Origin: Ichthyophthirius multifiliis
Lineage: Eukaryota > Ciliophora > Oligohymenophorea > Hymenostomatida
Assembly: GCF_000220395.1 (NCBI RefSeq)
Contig: NW_004086819.1
Span: 1-25,912 of the forward strand
Reading direction: 5' to 3'
Length of the DNA stretch: 25,912 nt
Position 1 is the first letter of the stretch. Every line of letters starts with the position of its first letter. The position numbers were made by a program, and so were the translations under genes. Shown piece by piece: positions 1 through 11,062 of this stretch. Under the pieces are notes generated by a model. That model ran no database searches. It was not told the origin of the DNA and was given only the letters and a program-made list of their open reading frames with translations.

Positions 1-323
1 TTAAAGTAAAAAATTAAATAATAATAATATTAAAAATAAATAAAGGCTTATGAAAGATCCTAGATTTGAAAAACTAAAATGTGATCACTAAGGGACATAC
101 GCAGATGATTGTTTAGTTAATAGAGTTAAATAAGTAATTCAAATTATTTTGATTTTATTTTTATATATTTATTCGTTTTTAGCAAAGAATATATATTGTG
201 GCGACTTGTGATAAAGACTTAAGAAGAAGAATTAGAAAAACACCAGGTGTACCTATTATGTTTATATAGTCTCATAAATATAATATTGAAAGAATGGCAG
301 AAGCTTATGGAGCAGCAAAATGA
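1..323 (+). CDS. FCF1: FCF1/Utp24 PIN-domain rRNA-processing endonuclease, 3' end only
   Basis: This is the C-terminal part of FCF1 (Utp24), the PIN-domain nuclease of the small-subunit processome that cleaves pre-18S rRNA in the nucleolus. The 5' part lies outside the window. Exons are 1-5, 46-133 and 183-323. The introns at 6-45 and 134-182 are 40 and 49 bases with GT...AG ends. The translation reads LKLMKDPRFEKLKCD, then GTYADDCLVNRVKQ, then YIVATCDKDLRRRIRKTPGV, ending ERMAEAYGAAK before TGA at 321-323. GTYADDCLV and the IVAT-D-DL-RRIRK-PG segment are family hallmarks and carry conserved acidic residues of the PIN active site. TAA codes for Gln inside both larger exons. The join 5|46 restores the expected A-L-K-L motif, so it is well supported. 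Confidence 0.93.
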
Positions 324-921
324 TTTTTTAAAAATTTGCTCATTTATATGTATTTATTTTGTAAAAAAAAAAAAAAAAAAAAGTAAAATATTGATATAAA
401 TATTATTATTATTTTTTTTAAAACTAAAATATTAATTTTAGTTTCTTTATATATTTTTTAATATAGGTTTTTAAAATCTTTAAATTTATATTATAAATTA
501 TTAAATGGAATTTTTACTAAAATATATATATTTTTTTTTGTTAAAATGCCATTTAAATTTAAAATTGTAAAGAGAAAATTAAATATAAAACTCCTATCTT
601 TATATTTAAAAATAGATTTTTAATCAACATTTCTATTATATTTTAAAAGCAGTTAATTTTAAATCTATAATTATTTTAATTTCATCAGAATTTATTAGAA
701 TTTAATTTCGTATAATACAATATTATATATAATTTTATTATGTTGCATTTAAGAAATTATAAAAAGCAATAATTAATATACTTAGAAATAATAAAAATAA
801 TTAATATTTTTATTCACAAAAAAAAAAAAAAAGTAAAATAAAATAAAATACAATATAATATAATATAATTAAGTATTATAATAAAAAAGTTCAAATACCT
901 ATATAATATAATATTTTAAAA
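324..921. other. Intergenic spacer, no gene seen
   Basis: About 600 bases of almost pure A+T with A runs near 362-382 and 819-832. No conserved protein segment, tRNA or structured element was recognised. It must hold the FCF1 3' end and the upstream region of the next gene. Confidence 0.6.
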
Positions 922-2897
922 ATGGAGTTTTTAAATAATAAGAATAAAGAAAATATATTAAAACTTTAATCAAATTAAGATTTTAATTTTGATTTCGATA
1001 ATCAATATCCATCATATTTAATATAATAAAATAAATACTAAATATCTTACTATAATTTAATACAAGATTAATTATAATTAATATATCCTAGTTTAATATA
1101 AAATAAATCATATTTTTCTTAAGATTTTTAAGATTAAAGTATTTAGTAGTTAACAAAAGAATCATTTTAAAGTGAATGTGAAAACGAAACGCCAGGATTT
1201 ACATCACATCCTTTATCGCCACTATCAAAAGTAAAAAAAATATATATGTATATAATATTTATTATGCATATTTATATTTAGTTTTTTTATATATAATCAA
1301 TAATTTTTCTTTCTTTATTTTTATAGTTTACAAATACAACCCGAAAAAATGTTGACAATAAAAGCAATAATGCTTTTATTTTTGAATATCCTCCTATAAA
1401 TTAAAATATATTATAGAAAAAATTCTTAAACGATAATTAGACTAATACTCCGAGAGAAATAACTATATAAAATGCTAAATTTAATAATTTTGTTAAAAAA
1501 AACTTGAATAATCAATAATATTTAAAAAATTCATAAACGTATAATATATATATATATTAATATTTTTATAATAATTTTGTTATTTTTTTATTAAAAACAA
1601 AAGTACAATTGCTAGTACTACTCCTTTATGTCAAAAAAGTATTAAAAATTGTAATAATAATATTTGTTCCTTTAGTTATACAAACAATGATGCAGATAAC
1701 GAAGAAGAAGAGTTTTTTTTTTTTTTTTAAATAAAAATATAAATAGTTTTTTTTTAAACAAAAAAAAAAAAAAATTTAAAAAACAAAGATAAATATCTTA
1801 AATTAATTCTTCTTATTAATATAATCAATCTCTACTTTCAAAATCATAGTCTAATTTAACGAAACAGACAACTGTTAGAACTCAATAAAAATATAGCTAT
1901 CAAAATAGTAATTGTACACAATATAAAATGTATAATTTATAATTTTTAAAAAAATATTCTATAAGATAAATATAAAAAGATATTACATTAATTATAGCGA
2001 TTACTATAAATTATCGATAAAATTGATACTGTAAATGATTAAATCTTTAACTAATAAAATATTGAAAAAATACAAGTAATATATAAAATAATAATGTATA
2101 TATTATTATATAAAATAGATAATAAATAAATAATATATATATATAATATTAATTTTTATTATAATTATAATACTTATATTTATATGTATTTATTTTTTAC
2201 AATATATAAAATAGGACTGTTTATAAGTTATTCGATTATGTTTTACAAATAATCAATGTTTTTCCTAATATCCTTTACTTAAAAATTCACTTCACATAAT
2301 TTAATTTTAACTGAAACAACAGAAATTGAATGTAATTATTTATACCTTAAATGAATATATATTTATTTATTATTAAAACAATAGATGCTTTCAAAAGTAA
2401 AGAAAAAAGACATAAAATTCGAAAGCACTTATCAAAAAGCTTTTTAAAATATTGATGATACCTATTAATTTTCAATAAATAATTTATAATAAGAAGATGA
2501 ACTTTAATTTTCATTTTAAAATTTAATTATTTTATCAAAAAAAATGGCTTTACCATAAAATCTAATTTTTTTAAAGGAATATATAAATAATATTATAAAA
2601 ATAATGAATTGTTTATAAAAAGTTTAAGTAAAGATTAAATAAAATAAGACTAATAATCTTGATGAGTCTACAATATCAAATTAAATAATCTAATAAGAAT
2701 TTTAGGATAATTTATTTAATAAACTACTTGATCAAATGCCAAACGTTCAATAGTAAAATAATTAACAATTTTTTTTCGAAGAATAGATTTAATAATAATA
2801 TGATAATTTAGATGATTAAAATAATAAAAACGACGAGTTTAAAGATTTATTAAATAAAAATAACTATTAGAACTTGTCTTTTAATTAAATTTATTGA
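922..2897 (+). CDS. Hypothetical Asn/Gln-rich protein, multi-exon
   Basis: I do not recognise this gene. ATG at 922 opens a clean ciliate-code exon (922-1230, 103 codons, starting MEFLNNKNKENILKLQ) that ends in SHPLSPLSK before a GT. Exon 2 is 1327-1538 and exon 3 starts at 1604, running through TIASTTPLCQKSIKN to an acidic DNEEEE tail near 1717. From there to about 1965 the frame is uncertain because of long T and A runs. The 3' part is consistent again: an exon ending at 2075 with a helical stretch (LLQIIDKIDTVNDQIFNQQ), exon 2215-2331, then exon 2385-2897 (171 codons) ending at TGA 2895-2897. The composition is low-complexity N/Q/K/S with no domain I can name. The 5' and 3' halves are assumed to be one gene because their splice phases agree and no TGA-plus-start lies between them; two genes remain possible. 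Confidence 0.6.
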
Positions 2898-3639
2898 AAT
2901 AATTTATGAATAATTATTAAAAGTTTTTTCATATTTTATTTCTTGAACAATTTAAAGATATTAAAATTTTATATCTTGAGCAAATATCTTTATAATTCAT
3001 ATATAATATAAAAATTTATTATCAAGTTTAGTATTATATATTGATTAAGATTTTTATTTGAATTATTTTATTTTTAATTAAATAATTATTAATTTATAAT
3101 ATTTAAGACAATTTTATAATTTAACTCTCTTATATTTTTTTTTTTTTAAAAAAGAAATATTATAAAAATATAAAGATATAAAATTTAATAATACCTAATA
3201 AATTTTTTATTAAAAGAAATTATTAGATATAAAATAATTTATAATTATAAATACATATGAAAATAAATAAAATTATTAATTCTTTATTGTTTACTATTTT
3301 ATTATTTCATATACATTGTATTATTTTGTTCAATATTTTTATTAATTTATAGTTTAAATTCAAAAATATTTTTAATAATATTATTTTATTAATATTAATT
3401 ATTATTTATAATTTTTAAAATGCAAATAATATAATTCTTAAAAGTTAAAAAAATCTTTTAAATTTAATTCGAACTATATGTAAAAATAATAAATTTATTT
3501 TTTAATCAATTTAAAAAAACCTATTTAAAAAAACTTTAATTTACGAAATATTAGTTAATATTTTAAAAATATTATTCAAAAAAAAAAAAAAAATTCTATT
3601 TAAAAATATTAATATAAATATAAAAAATTTTATAATAAA
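2898..3639. other. Intergenic spacer upstream of the kinesin gene
   Basis: About 740 bases of extreme A+T. No coding signal was recognised on either strand. A run of 15 A lies near 3579-3593, about 45 bases before the kinesin start. Confidence 0.6.
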
Positions 3640-6440
3640 ATGTAAACAAATACAATAGATGATAATAAATAAAATTTTTTAGTCTGTGTAAGAATTCGTC
3701 CTTTAAATTAAAAAGAAGAACAGTATTAAATACAAAAAAAATAATAAAGCCTAGTAAAAGTGCATGAAAATACAGTAAATAAAAAATAAAAAACAAAAAA
3801 ATGTATCAAAAAAAAAAAAGATATATTTAATAGATCCATAAGATATAAACTAAAGAGAGTAGTAAAATTCATAATAAACAATAATTCAAAATCAAAAAAA
3901 ATATGAAAAATAATTTATATTTGACCACGTATTTAACGAAAATACAACAACAGACTAATTATTTAGGACAGGAATATATCATGCAGTAGACCATACATTA
4001 AATGGTTATAATTCAACAATATTTGCTTATGGAATGACTGGAGCAGGAAAATCATTTACAACATTCGGAAATTTATATAATTAAACTAATAGTTAAGAAG
4101 GTATATGTATATTATTATTACGCCATTTGATATAAGGTGGTAAGCAAACAAATACAACATTTAAATTCAGTTATTTGGAAATATATAATGAATAAATAAG
4201 AGATTTAATGTGTTCTAAAAGTGAAAATTTAATGGTTATTGAAGATCCTTGCAAAGGAGTTTTTGTTCCAGATTTAACTGAATATTAACTTGAAACTGAA
4301 AACGAAGTTAAATCTTTTATTTTATAAGGAAACACAAGAAGGGTAATGGCTTCTACTGCAGCTAATTAATTCTCATCTAGGTAAATTATATATATATATA
4401 TTTATTATTATTTAAATGATATAAAATAAAAAATATAAAGATCACACGCTATTATATAAATAAATACATTAAGAAGTGACAATGTAAATTAAATTTCTTC
4501 TAAGTTATGTATTGTAGATCTTGCAGGATCAGAGAGGGCTGCAGCATCTGAGAATCGAGGAGTAAGGCAAACTGAAGGAGCGAATATAAATAAAAGTTTA
4601 CTTGCATTAGGAAATTGTATAAACTTATTATCTGATAGTAATAAAAAAGGTAGTTTCGTGCCTTATAGAGATTCTAAATTAACAAGATTATTAAAAGACT
4701 CTTTGGGAGGAAATACAAAAAGTATTATGATTGCATGCATAAGTGGAAGCTTAATGTGTTATGATGAAACAGCAAATACTCTAAAATATGCAAGCAGGGC
4801 AAGAAATATAAAGAAGTCAGTAAAAAGAAACGAGGAAGAAAAAATTGAATAAGGAGTATGGGAATATAAAAACATAATATAAGAATTAAGATTGGAAATA
4901 AAAAATTTAAAAGATTAATTGGCCGTTAAAAATAATGAAAATTTATAATTAATAAATTAACAGAAAATTATTAATTAATTTAATTCTAATAATAGTTTGT
5001 ACTGTGGCGATAATATATAAGAAAAAGGTAGCTTATTAGATGATATTTCATAAAAGATATTCGAAAATTTAGAAGAAAATTGGGAAATTAAAATGTCTAT
5101 TAATGAAATACTAGAACTTAATAAAATTTCCGAAGATTTCATTTAAGAAATGAAAGAAAAAATAAATCCAATTATGGATCAAGAAAGTATTGGCGAAATA
5201 CATAAAGAAATATTAAAAAGGGAATAAATTATTATAAGTAATTAAGAGGTTTTATAAGAATTAAATTCGAAATTGATAAAAAATCAAGAATAAAAAAAAG
5301 AATTGTAATAGAAAATGCTTGGAATTACAAATTCTTTCAACCATTATTAGTCTTAATAGTAATTTGAGGAAAAGATTTCAGATAATAAGAGTTTTAAGGA
5401 TTTATAGATTTAATAAATGACAAAAAAAATGGAATAAATGTAAGAAGAACTGAACTAAAAAACAAAACAACTTTAAGATAATTAAGAAATAATAAATAAT
5501 TTAGTAAAATTTATTTTTTATTAATGAAAAAAAAAAAAAAAAACAAAAAAAAACAAAAGAAAACGAAAGAAGCAAATTAAGATATTATACGAAAAAAAAT
5601 AACTCCGAAAATACAAAAAGAAATAATTAGCGAAAGATCAACAAACAGAAGTAATAATTTGTAAGAAAAATTGCAAATAAAAAATAGATCTTAATAATTT
5701 TAGTAAAATAAAAAGAATATAAATGAAACTTAATATTTGATAGTCTATAAGTAAAAATAGAAAATGTAAATTAGTAAGCCTTAATCTAGCAAAAACTAAA
5801 AAGTTAATTCCGTTTCCTAAATTTTAATGGATAAATAATAAGATTTTGGATAAAAAGAAATTATTTAGAATAAAAAAATACATAATTAAATATTGAAGAT
5901 ATATCTTAAATTTCGAATACTAGTGAAGATTAATTTAATATTTAATAAAGATAAAAAGGAAATAGAAGTGTTTCATGTCTAAATGGGAAAGAGTTCGAGT
6001 TAAATTCGTATGTAAATGTAAGGAAAAAAATTAGAGAATTTAAAGTAAAATTAGGAAGTATTTTTGAAAATCAAAATAAATTTACAAAAGATGAAGTCGC
6101 CTATTTTTTAAAGGATTTCAAAAATTAAAATATACTATTAGTTAATTTAAATGAAGATGAAAGAAATCAGATAAAAACTCTCGAAAAATACTCAGAAATA
6201 AACTTATAATAAAATAACAAAAGAAACAATAATAATTAAATTCCTTAGAATAATTTTAAAGTTGTTTAGTAATAATAAAATAACAATAAAAAATAAAATT
6301 TAAACTTTCTTTAAAGAGGTATTTTATCATAATTAAATTCTCATTATGCCGAGAATATTTCGTTATATTAAAAAAAATATTCATTAAATTAAAAAATGTA
6401 ATAACATAATAAAAAAAATAATTCATTTTATTGTAATTGA
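3640..6440 (+). CDS. Kinesin-8-like motor protein (KIF18/KIF19/Kip3 family)
   Basis: A plus-end microtubule motor; kinesin-8 members shorten microtubule ends, and KIF19 limits cilium length. Exons are 3640-3774, 3821-4380, 4441-5503 and 5560-6440, about 879 residues. VCVRIRPLN lies at residues 15-23, the P-loop GMTGAGKS at 116-123, switch I NQFSSRSHA near 227-235 (split by an intron) and switch II DLAGSER at 258-264, then [16 protein letters not shown]. The segment after the motor, [20 protein letters not shown], resembles the kinesin-8 neck. The tail is Q/N-rich coiled coil. The P-loop ends in Ser where most kinesins have Thr, which should still bind Mg-ATP. The last exon needs one more A in the run at 5872-5878: its length is 3n+2, and downstream the frame reads cleanly to TGA at 6438-6440. 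The motor call is secure; the kinesin-8 subfamily call is by eye. Confidence 0.9.
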
Positions 6441-6861
6441 TTATAAGTTTTATATATATATTTATAAATAATTAAATTATTTTTTTTATAAAATAAGTTA
6501 TAGATATTTAGTTTTTTTAATTTAAAAATAAAATAATATAAATAATTTTTAAATTAATGTATAAATAGATATTTAAATTATTGATATTTTTTACTTAAAT
6601 AGCAATTTTTATATTCCTTTTAAAAAATAAAAAAAATTCTTTGGATATGTATATTCTTATTATAATCAAATATATATATATTTATATATATATATATATC
6701 TATTTAAATTTATATTTTTGATTATATTTAAAAGAGAGAAAAATAAATAAAATAAAATAAATTTTGTAATAAATATATCAAGATTTATTTTTAAATTATC
6801 ATATATTAAATAATTATAATTAAAAAAAAATATATATATATATATATATTTATATAAAAAA
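6441..6861. other. Intergenic spacer, AT-rich
   Basis: About 420 bases with short TA repeats near 6670-6700 and 6830-6850. No gene was recognised. A T-rich tract directly follows the kinesin stop. Confidence 0.6.
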
Positions 6862-8858
6862 ATGTATCTTTCAAATGATTCTATGGCTTCAAAAACAAGA
6901 TCTAGGACTTTAGTTAAAAAAAGATCTTCTTTTTGTCCCATATACAAAAGTTCTTCAATATTGAATTATGATTATAATGTTCAAAATTTTAAAATATATG
7001 AATACTTACCTCAATTAAATGATTTTATACCGTTTTTAGAACAAATATAGAATAAATTTATAAGTTAACTCACTTAGATTTTCAAAATGGAGCATTCTCT
7101 TGAAAACTATTCTAGAAATTATGAATAACTAGGTCTTTCTAAAAACTAATAAGGATAATATTTTTTGAATTATTATGCTCCTACAGCTCAATAAGTATTT
7201 TTAACAAGTGATTAAATTAATTAACAATTAAATTTATAAAAATAAGATAATGGGATATGGAATTTGGCATATAACAATGGTAAATAAAAAAAAAAACATA
7301 TAAATTTCTTTAATAATTATTTTATTATAAAATAATAGAAATATAATTTTCAAATAATGCTTAATTAACTCTTTTTGTTTAATAACATAACGAATAAGAA
7401 CCAAAATAAGTACTTTAATTTTCCACAAAGTAATTATCATAAGCAATTCCAAACGTAGAGTTATATATTGAAGAACAATTTTAATTTAAAAATAATAATC
7501 CACATAAACCTCGTGTATTTAAACCTTATTAAGTCGATTTATAAAAATAGACATCTAAAACATTCACAAAAGCAAATTTAGAGGAAATAAAGTAAGTTGG
7601 ATATAATACTTTGTATTTATAAAACGTTCAAAATTCTAAAAATAATAAACTTTCTCATCCTCTTTTGATAAACTAAAATTTTGGAAATGCTAAAGAATTA
7701 AAATAATTGATAGATTATGCTCATGAACTAAACATTTATGTTATAATGGATATTTTATAAACTGAGAGTGAATAAAATAGTGAATTATTGAAGTATTTTT
7801 GTAAAGAAAATGATTCTCTTTTTGATTTTAATAATTTCGAAACATAAAGAATGTTAATTGGAAGTTTAGGACACTTTATTTATGAATTCAAGTTCGATGG
7901 CTTTGTATTTTCTGATATAGAAAAAATAATATATAAAAATAGTTAAGAAATAAAAATTAATTCTTTCGAAGATTTTTTTAATGAGAATAATATTAATATT
8001 GATGGAATCATATATCTTATGATTGCGAATGAAACAATTCATAAAATAAACTCGAATTCTTGTACATTTTTTACCGAAAAGACTAATTTCCCTACTTTGG
8101 GAACTTTATTAGATGATGGGGGTGTTGGTTTTGATTATAGAATAAACATTAATTTAGAATGTAATAGTATTGTTGATATTATATAAACTTATTCTATTTA
8201 AAATAAATATCCACATGAAAATTTACTTTAGAAAATCATCTTTTAAAATTAAGATCCGAAAATTTAAAAAATTGCTAAAATGCTAGTTATTTCTTATGCA
8301 TAATAAGTATTTTTTTTAAAAAAAAATAATATATATTATTATTTAATTTTATTATATATTTTTTTATTTAAAACAAAAAAAAGTCATACTTTTATAATGA
8401 TAATACTAATTTGTTAAGTAACTATGATAAATAATTACTTTAATTTGAAGAAAAACATCAAATATTATCGATGAAAGAAAAAAATATTGCTTAATTTGAT
8501 TAATAATAAAATGTACTTATTTTTGAAAGATCTGATTGCATTTTTCTCTTTAATTTTTCGGATTAAGTAACAAAAAAAATTAATTTTTTTAAATATAATT
8601 AAAAATAAAAAAAAGGATATTAAAAATATTAAGGTTGGTACTAAATTTAAATCTTGTCATAATATTGTCTTAAGTACAGAAGATGAATAGTTTGGTGGAT
8701 AAGGTAGATTAAAAAAAATTAAATATGATGTTGTAGAATAGATTGTCCATAATGATTTAGTAAGACCTTTTTGTATTCATATTGATGTACCCTCTTAAAC
8801 TGGGTTAGTATTGTAGCCTTTAGATAATGAAGAAAAATTCGAAGAAAAAAAAGAATGA
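6862..8858 (+). CDS. Glycogen branching enzyme-like protein, probable GH13 pseudoenzyme
   Basis: Homologue of 1,4-alpha-glucan branching enzyme (GBE1, GH13), which makes alpha-1,6 branches in cytosolic glycogen. Exons are 6862-7279, 7411-8306, 8384-8566 and 8616-8858, with no frame errors, giving 579 residues against about 700 in human GBE1. Family matches: an N-terminal CBM48-like YFLNYYAPTAQQVFLTSD near residue 100; LIDYAHELNIYVIMDI at 239-254; FKFDGFVFSDIE at 299-310; GGVGFDYR at 376-383; C-terminal VLIFERSDCIFLFNF and STEDEQFGGQGRL. The active-site motifs have changed. DVVHSH is DILQTE, the nucleophile Asp of GFRFD is Ser (residue 307), and the AED region reads FFTEKTNFP. The stretch holding the AESHD motif is missing, with only about 65 residues between FDYR and the C-terminal domain. 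I infer it no longer branches glycogen but may still bind glucan or a partner. The splice phases all agree, arguing against a simple pseudogene. Confidence 0.85.
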
Positions 8859-9134
8859 AAAATTAAAAAAAAAAACATTTATATAATATATAATTTTTAA
8901 ATTATAATATATAATTATTTTATAATTATCAAATCAATTGATTATTTTAATCATTTATAAAATATAATTTTTTAACATTTTTTATTAAATTTATTTTAAA
9001 ATTATAATTTTATTAATTTTTTTTTTATTTAAGTATAAAATTAAAATATATAATATTCTTTTATAAAGTATTATAAAAAATATAAATATATATATATAAA
9101 ATATAAATAAATAAAAAAATATAAATAAATATAA

Positions 9135-9138
<4 letters not shown>

Positions 9139-9168
<30 letters not shown>
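9139..9168. repeat. (AT)n dinucleotide repeat
   Basis: About 15 perfect AT units, preceded by ATAAATA-type repeats from about 9107. Simple-sequence DNA. Confidence 0.95.
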
Positions 9169-9171
<3 letters not shown>

Positions 9172-9268
9172 AATATATTTTTTTCTTTTTATTAATTAAA
9201 TTTATATAGTATTTTTAATATATGTTTTTATAAATATTTTTTAAAATATATATATTATGACTTTTTAA

Positions 9269-9271
<3 letters not shown>

Positions 9272-9317
<46 letters not shown>
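9272..9317. repeat. (AT)n dinucleotide repeat
   Basis: About 23 perfect AT units, the longest pure dinucleotide tract in the window. Simple-sequence DNA. Confidence 0.95.
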
Positions 9318-9323
<6 letters not shown>

Positions 9324-9831
9324 TTTTATCAATTAGATTACTTAGCATAATATTGTTTACATTTATTTGAATATATTTATTTATCTTTCATTTTACTTTT
9401 TATTCTTATAATATTTACTATTCATATATAAAATCAATTTTAATTTAATATTTTTTTGCATAAAATATATTTACTATATATAATTATATGGAATTAAATT
9501 TATTTTGCTATAACTACATCTATACTTATATATTTTGTTTTTGATATTTAACTAAAATTTTATTTATTAATCACTATTTAATATATGAAATAAATCAAAA
9601 AACAAAAAAAAGAATTAATAAAAAAATTATATTATTTATAAAAAAAGCATTATAAAATATAAAAATTAAAATTCTATTAATATTATAAAATAAATTTAAT
9701 ATTTTATTATATATAATATATATAATATTTTTATATAATTTTTTAAAAGTCTTTGTTTTTTTTTATTTTAATTTATTATTTGTATATTTAGTTGTTTTTT
9801 TTTTTTTATTTAAACATTTGGAACTTTGCTT

Positions 9832-10977
9832 ATGATTTATTTTAACGAGTAGTATTTGTACATCTAAGCAAATATTTTTTACACTATAATACAAAAATAT
9901 GGAATTTTATTTTTAAAGATATATACCCCCTCCCCCTTTTTTGTTATTATCTATTTTATATATATATTTTTTATGAATGTTATTAGTACAATAGACTTGT
10001 ATATATTAGTGAAGTTTTAATTATATCAATAACAAGCTGAATATTAATATTGTAATTATTATTTTATCATATAAATTTAATAAATTAAAAAATAAACTTT
10101 AATTATTTTTTAAATATTATTAATAAAGTAATGTAAAATAATACAAATTTTGTAAATTCTTTCTATTTTTTTATCATTAGGAGCCTATTTTCTTTTTTTT
10201 TATACCGGACGTTATATTCTTTAAACAAAATTTCGGGAAATTTATACTATAATGGTTTTAGTTCTACTCTTTTTAAGTTAATTGGAATCTTAGGTATATA
10301 TAGCTTATTTAATTTACTTTAAATGCTCAAAAATAGTTATTTTTAAAAAAATATTTCTAATTCCTTATTTTTTATATATTTTCATTTTTAGAAGTTTAAT
10401 TGATAATTAAATAATAATTTTTTGTTAAATAGTTTTTGCCCTATTTTTATTGTTAGTAGAATTTTAGAAAAGAATATTTATTTATAAGCATTATAAATTT
10501 GTTTTTACCTTTTTTATGTTCATTTAGCTTAAAAAATTAATATATGTCCTTTTTTAATTCATGTTATTAATTAATATTTAGCTTTATATATCATATAAAC
10601 AATTTATTGAGAAAAAGTAAATTGAAATGTAATTGTTGTAAAATATATAATTAATTTAATAAATTATATTGATTTTATATTTAAAATATCTTATATTTGT
10701 TGTTATATTTTTTTTTTTCCTCTATTTATAAAAAATTATTTTATCCAAATAATAATTAATTGCACAAAATCAATTTTTTAATATTTAAGTTTATTTATTT
10801 ATTAGTTAATATGCATATCATTAATAAAAATTAAAATCCAGAATAATTATGTTAAAATATTAAATAAATATGCATTACTTTTAGATTAAATAAATTGAAG
10901 AAACTTTATAAATCCAAAATTTATTATTTTAAAATTAATTTTCTTTTAATTAATATTTTTTAAAATTAGAATTATGA
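9832..10977 (+). CDS. Candidate multi-pass membrane protein (long TGA-only open frame)
   Basis: I do not recognise a family. In the ciliate code a single uninterrupted frame runs from ATG at 9832 to TGA at 10975-10977 (381 residues) and is open further upstream. The predicted protein alternates hydrophobic stretches with short polar links. Examples are PSPFFVIIYFIYIFF near residues 35-50, IMVLVLLFLS, IIIFCQIVFALFLLLVEF, FVFTFFMFIQ and YLIFVVIFFFFLYL, suggesting about six membrane segments, followed by a Gln-rich tail. The stretch is somewhat richer in G+C than the spacers beside it (TACACCGGACG-like patches, and C runs encoding TPSP). However, T-rich noncoding DNA also reads as hydrophobic in this code, and with TGA as the only stop a frame this long is not rare by chance. 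It is same-strand with all neighbours. No introns are needed. Confidence 0.38.
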
Positions 10978-11062
10978 GATTTTTTATTTTTCGGTTTCAT
11001 TTGAAACATAAATATAATATATATTTTTAAATAATAAATATTTTAAATTAACAAGAAAATTA

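Larger units (their letters stand above)
8859..9831. other. Intergenic spacer with (AT)n tracts
   Basis: Almost a kilobase of extreme A+T between the GBE-like gene and the next open frame. It holds two long AT dinucleotide tracts, listed separately, and many TAAA and TATA short repeats. No gene was recognised. Confidence 0.6.

Noticed and set aside
3596-3796. Minus-strand open frame of 66 codons
   Set aside because: It overlaps the first kinesin exon, which carries the conserved VRIRPLN segment on the + strand. It is a T-rich shadow.
4658-4852. Short plus-strand protein starting [14 protein letters not shown]
   Set aside because: This is only the part of the kinesin motor between two glutamine TAA codons, not a separate gene.
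5504-5559. TGA at 5525-5527 as the kinesin stop
   Set aside because: A GT...AG intron (5504-5559) removes it, and kinesin tail coding continues in phase to 6440.
5872-5878. Programmed +1 frameshifting of the Euplotes type
   Set aside because: Euplotes frameshifts occur at TAA or TAG stops after AAA. Here TAA and TAG are glutamine, and the breaks fall in A runs whose paralogues are one base longer, so an assembly error is simpler.
6666-6947. Minus-strand open frame of 93 codons
   Set aside because: It overlaps the start of the branching-enzyme-like gene and a TA-repeat spacer; its product is repeated IYKYIYI text.
7234-7452. Minus-strand open frame of 72 codons
   Set aside because: It covers intron 1 and flanking exons of the branching-enzyme-like gene; it is a shadow.
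10180-10300. Slightly G+C-richer patch as a possible structural RNA
   Set aside because: No match to snRNA, SRP, RNase P, telomerase or snoRNA box motifs that I can recognise; it is better explained as part of the candidate open frame.
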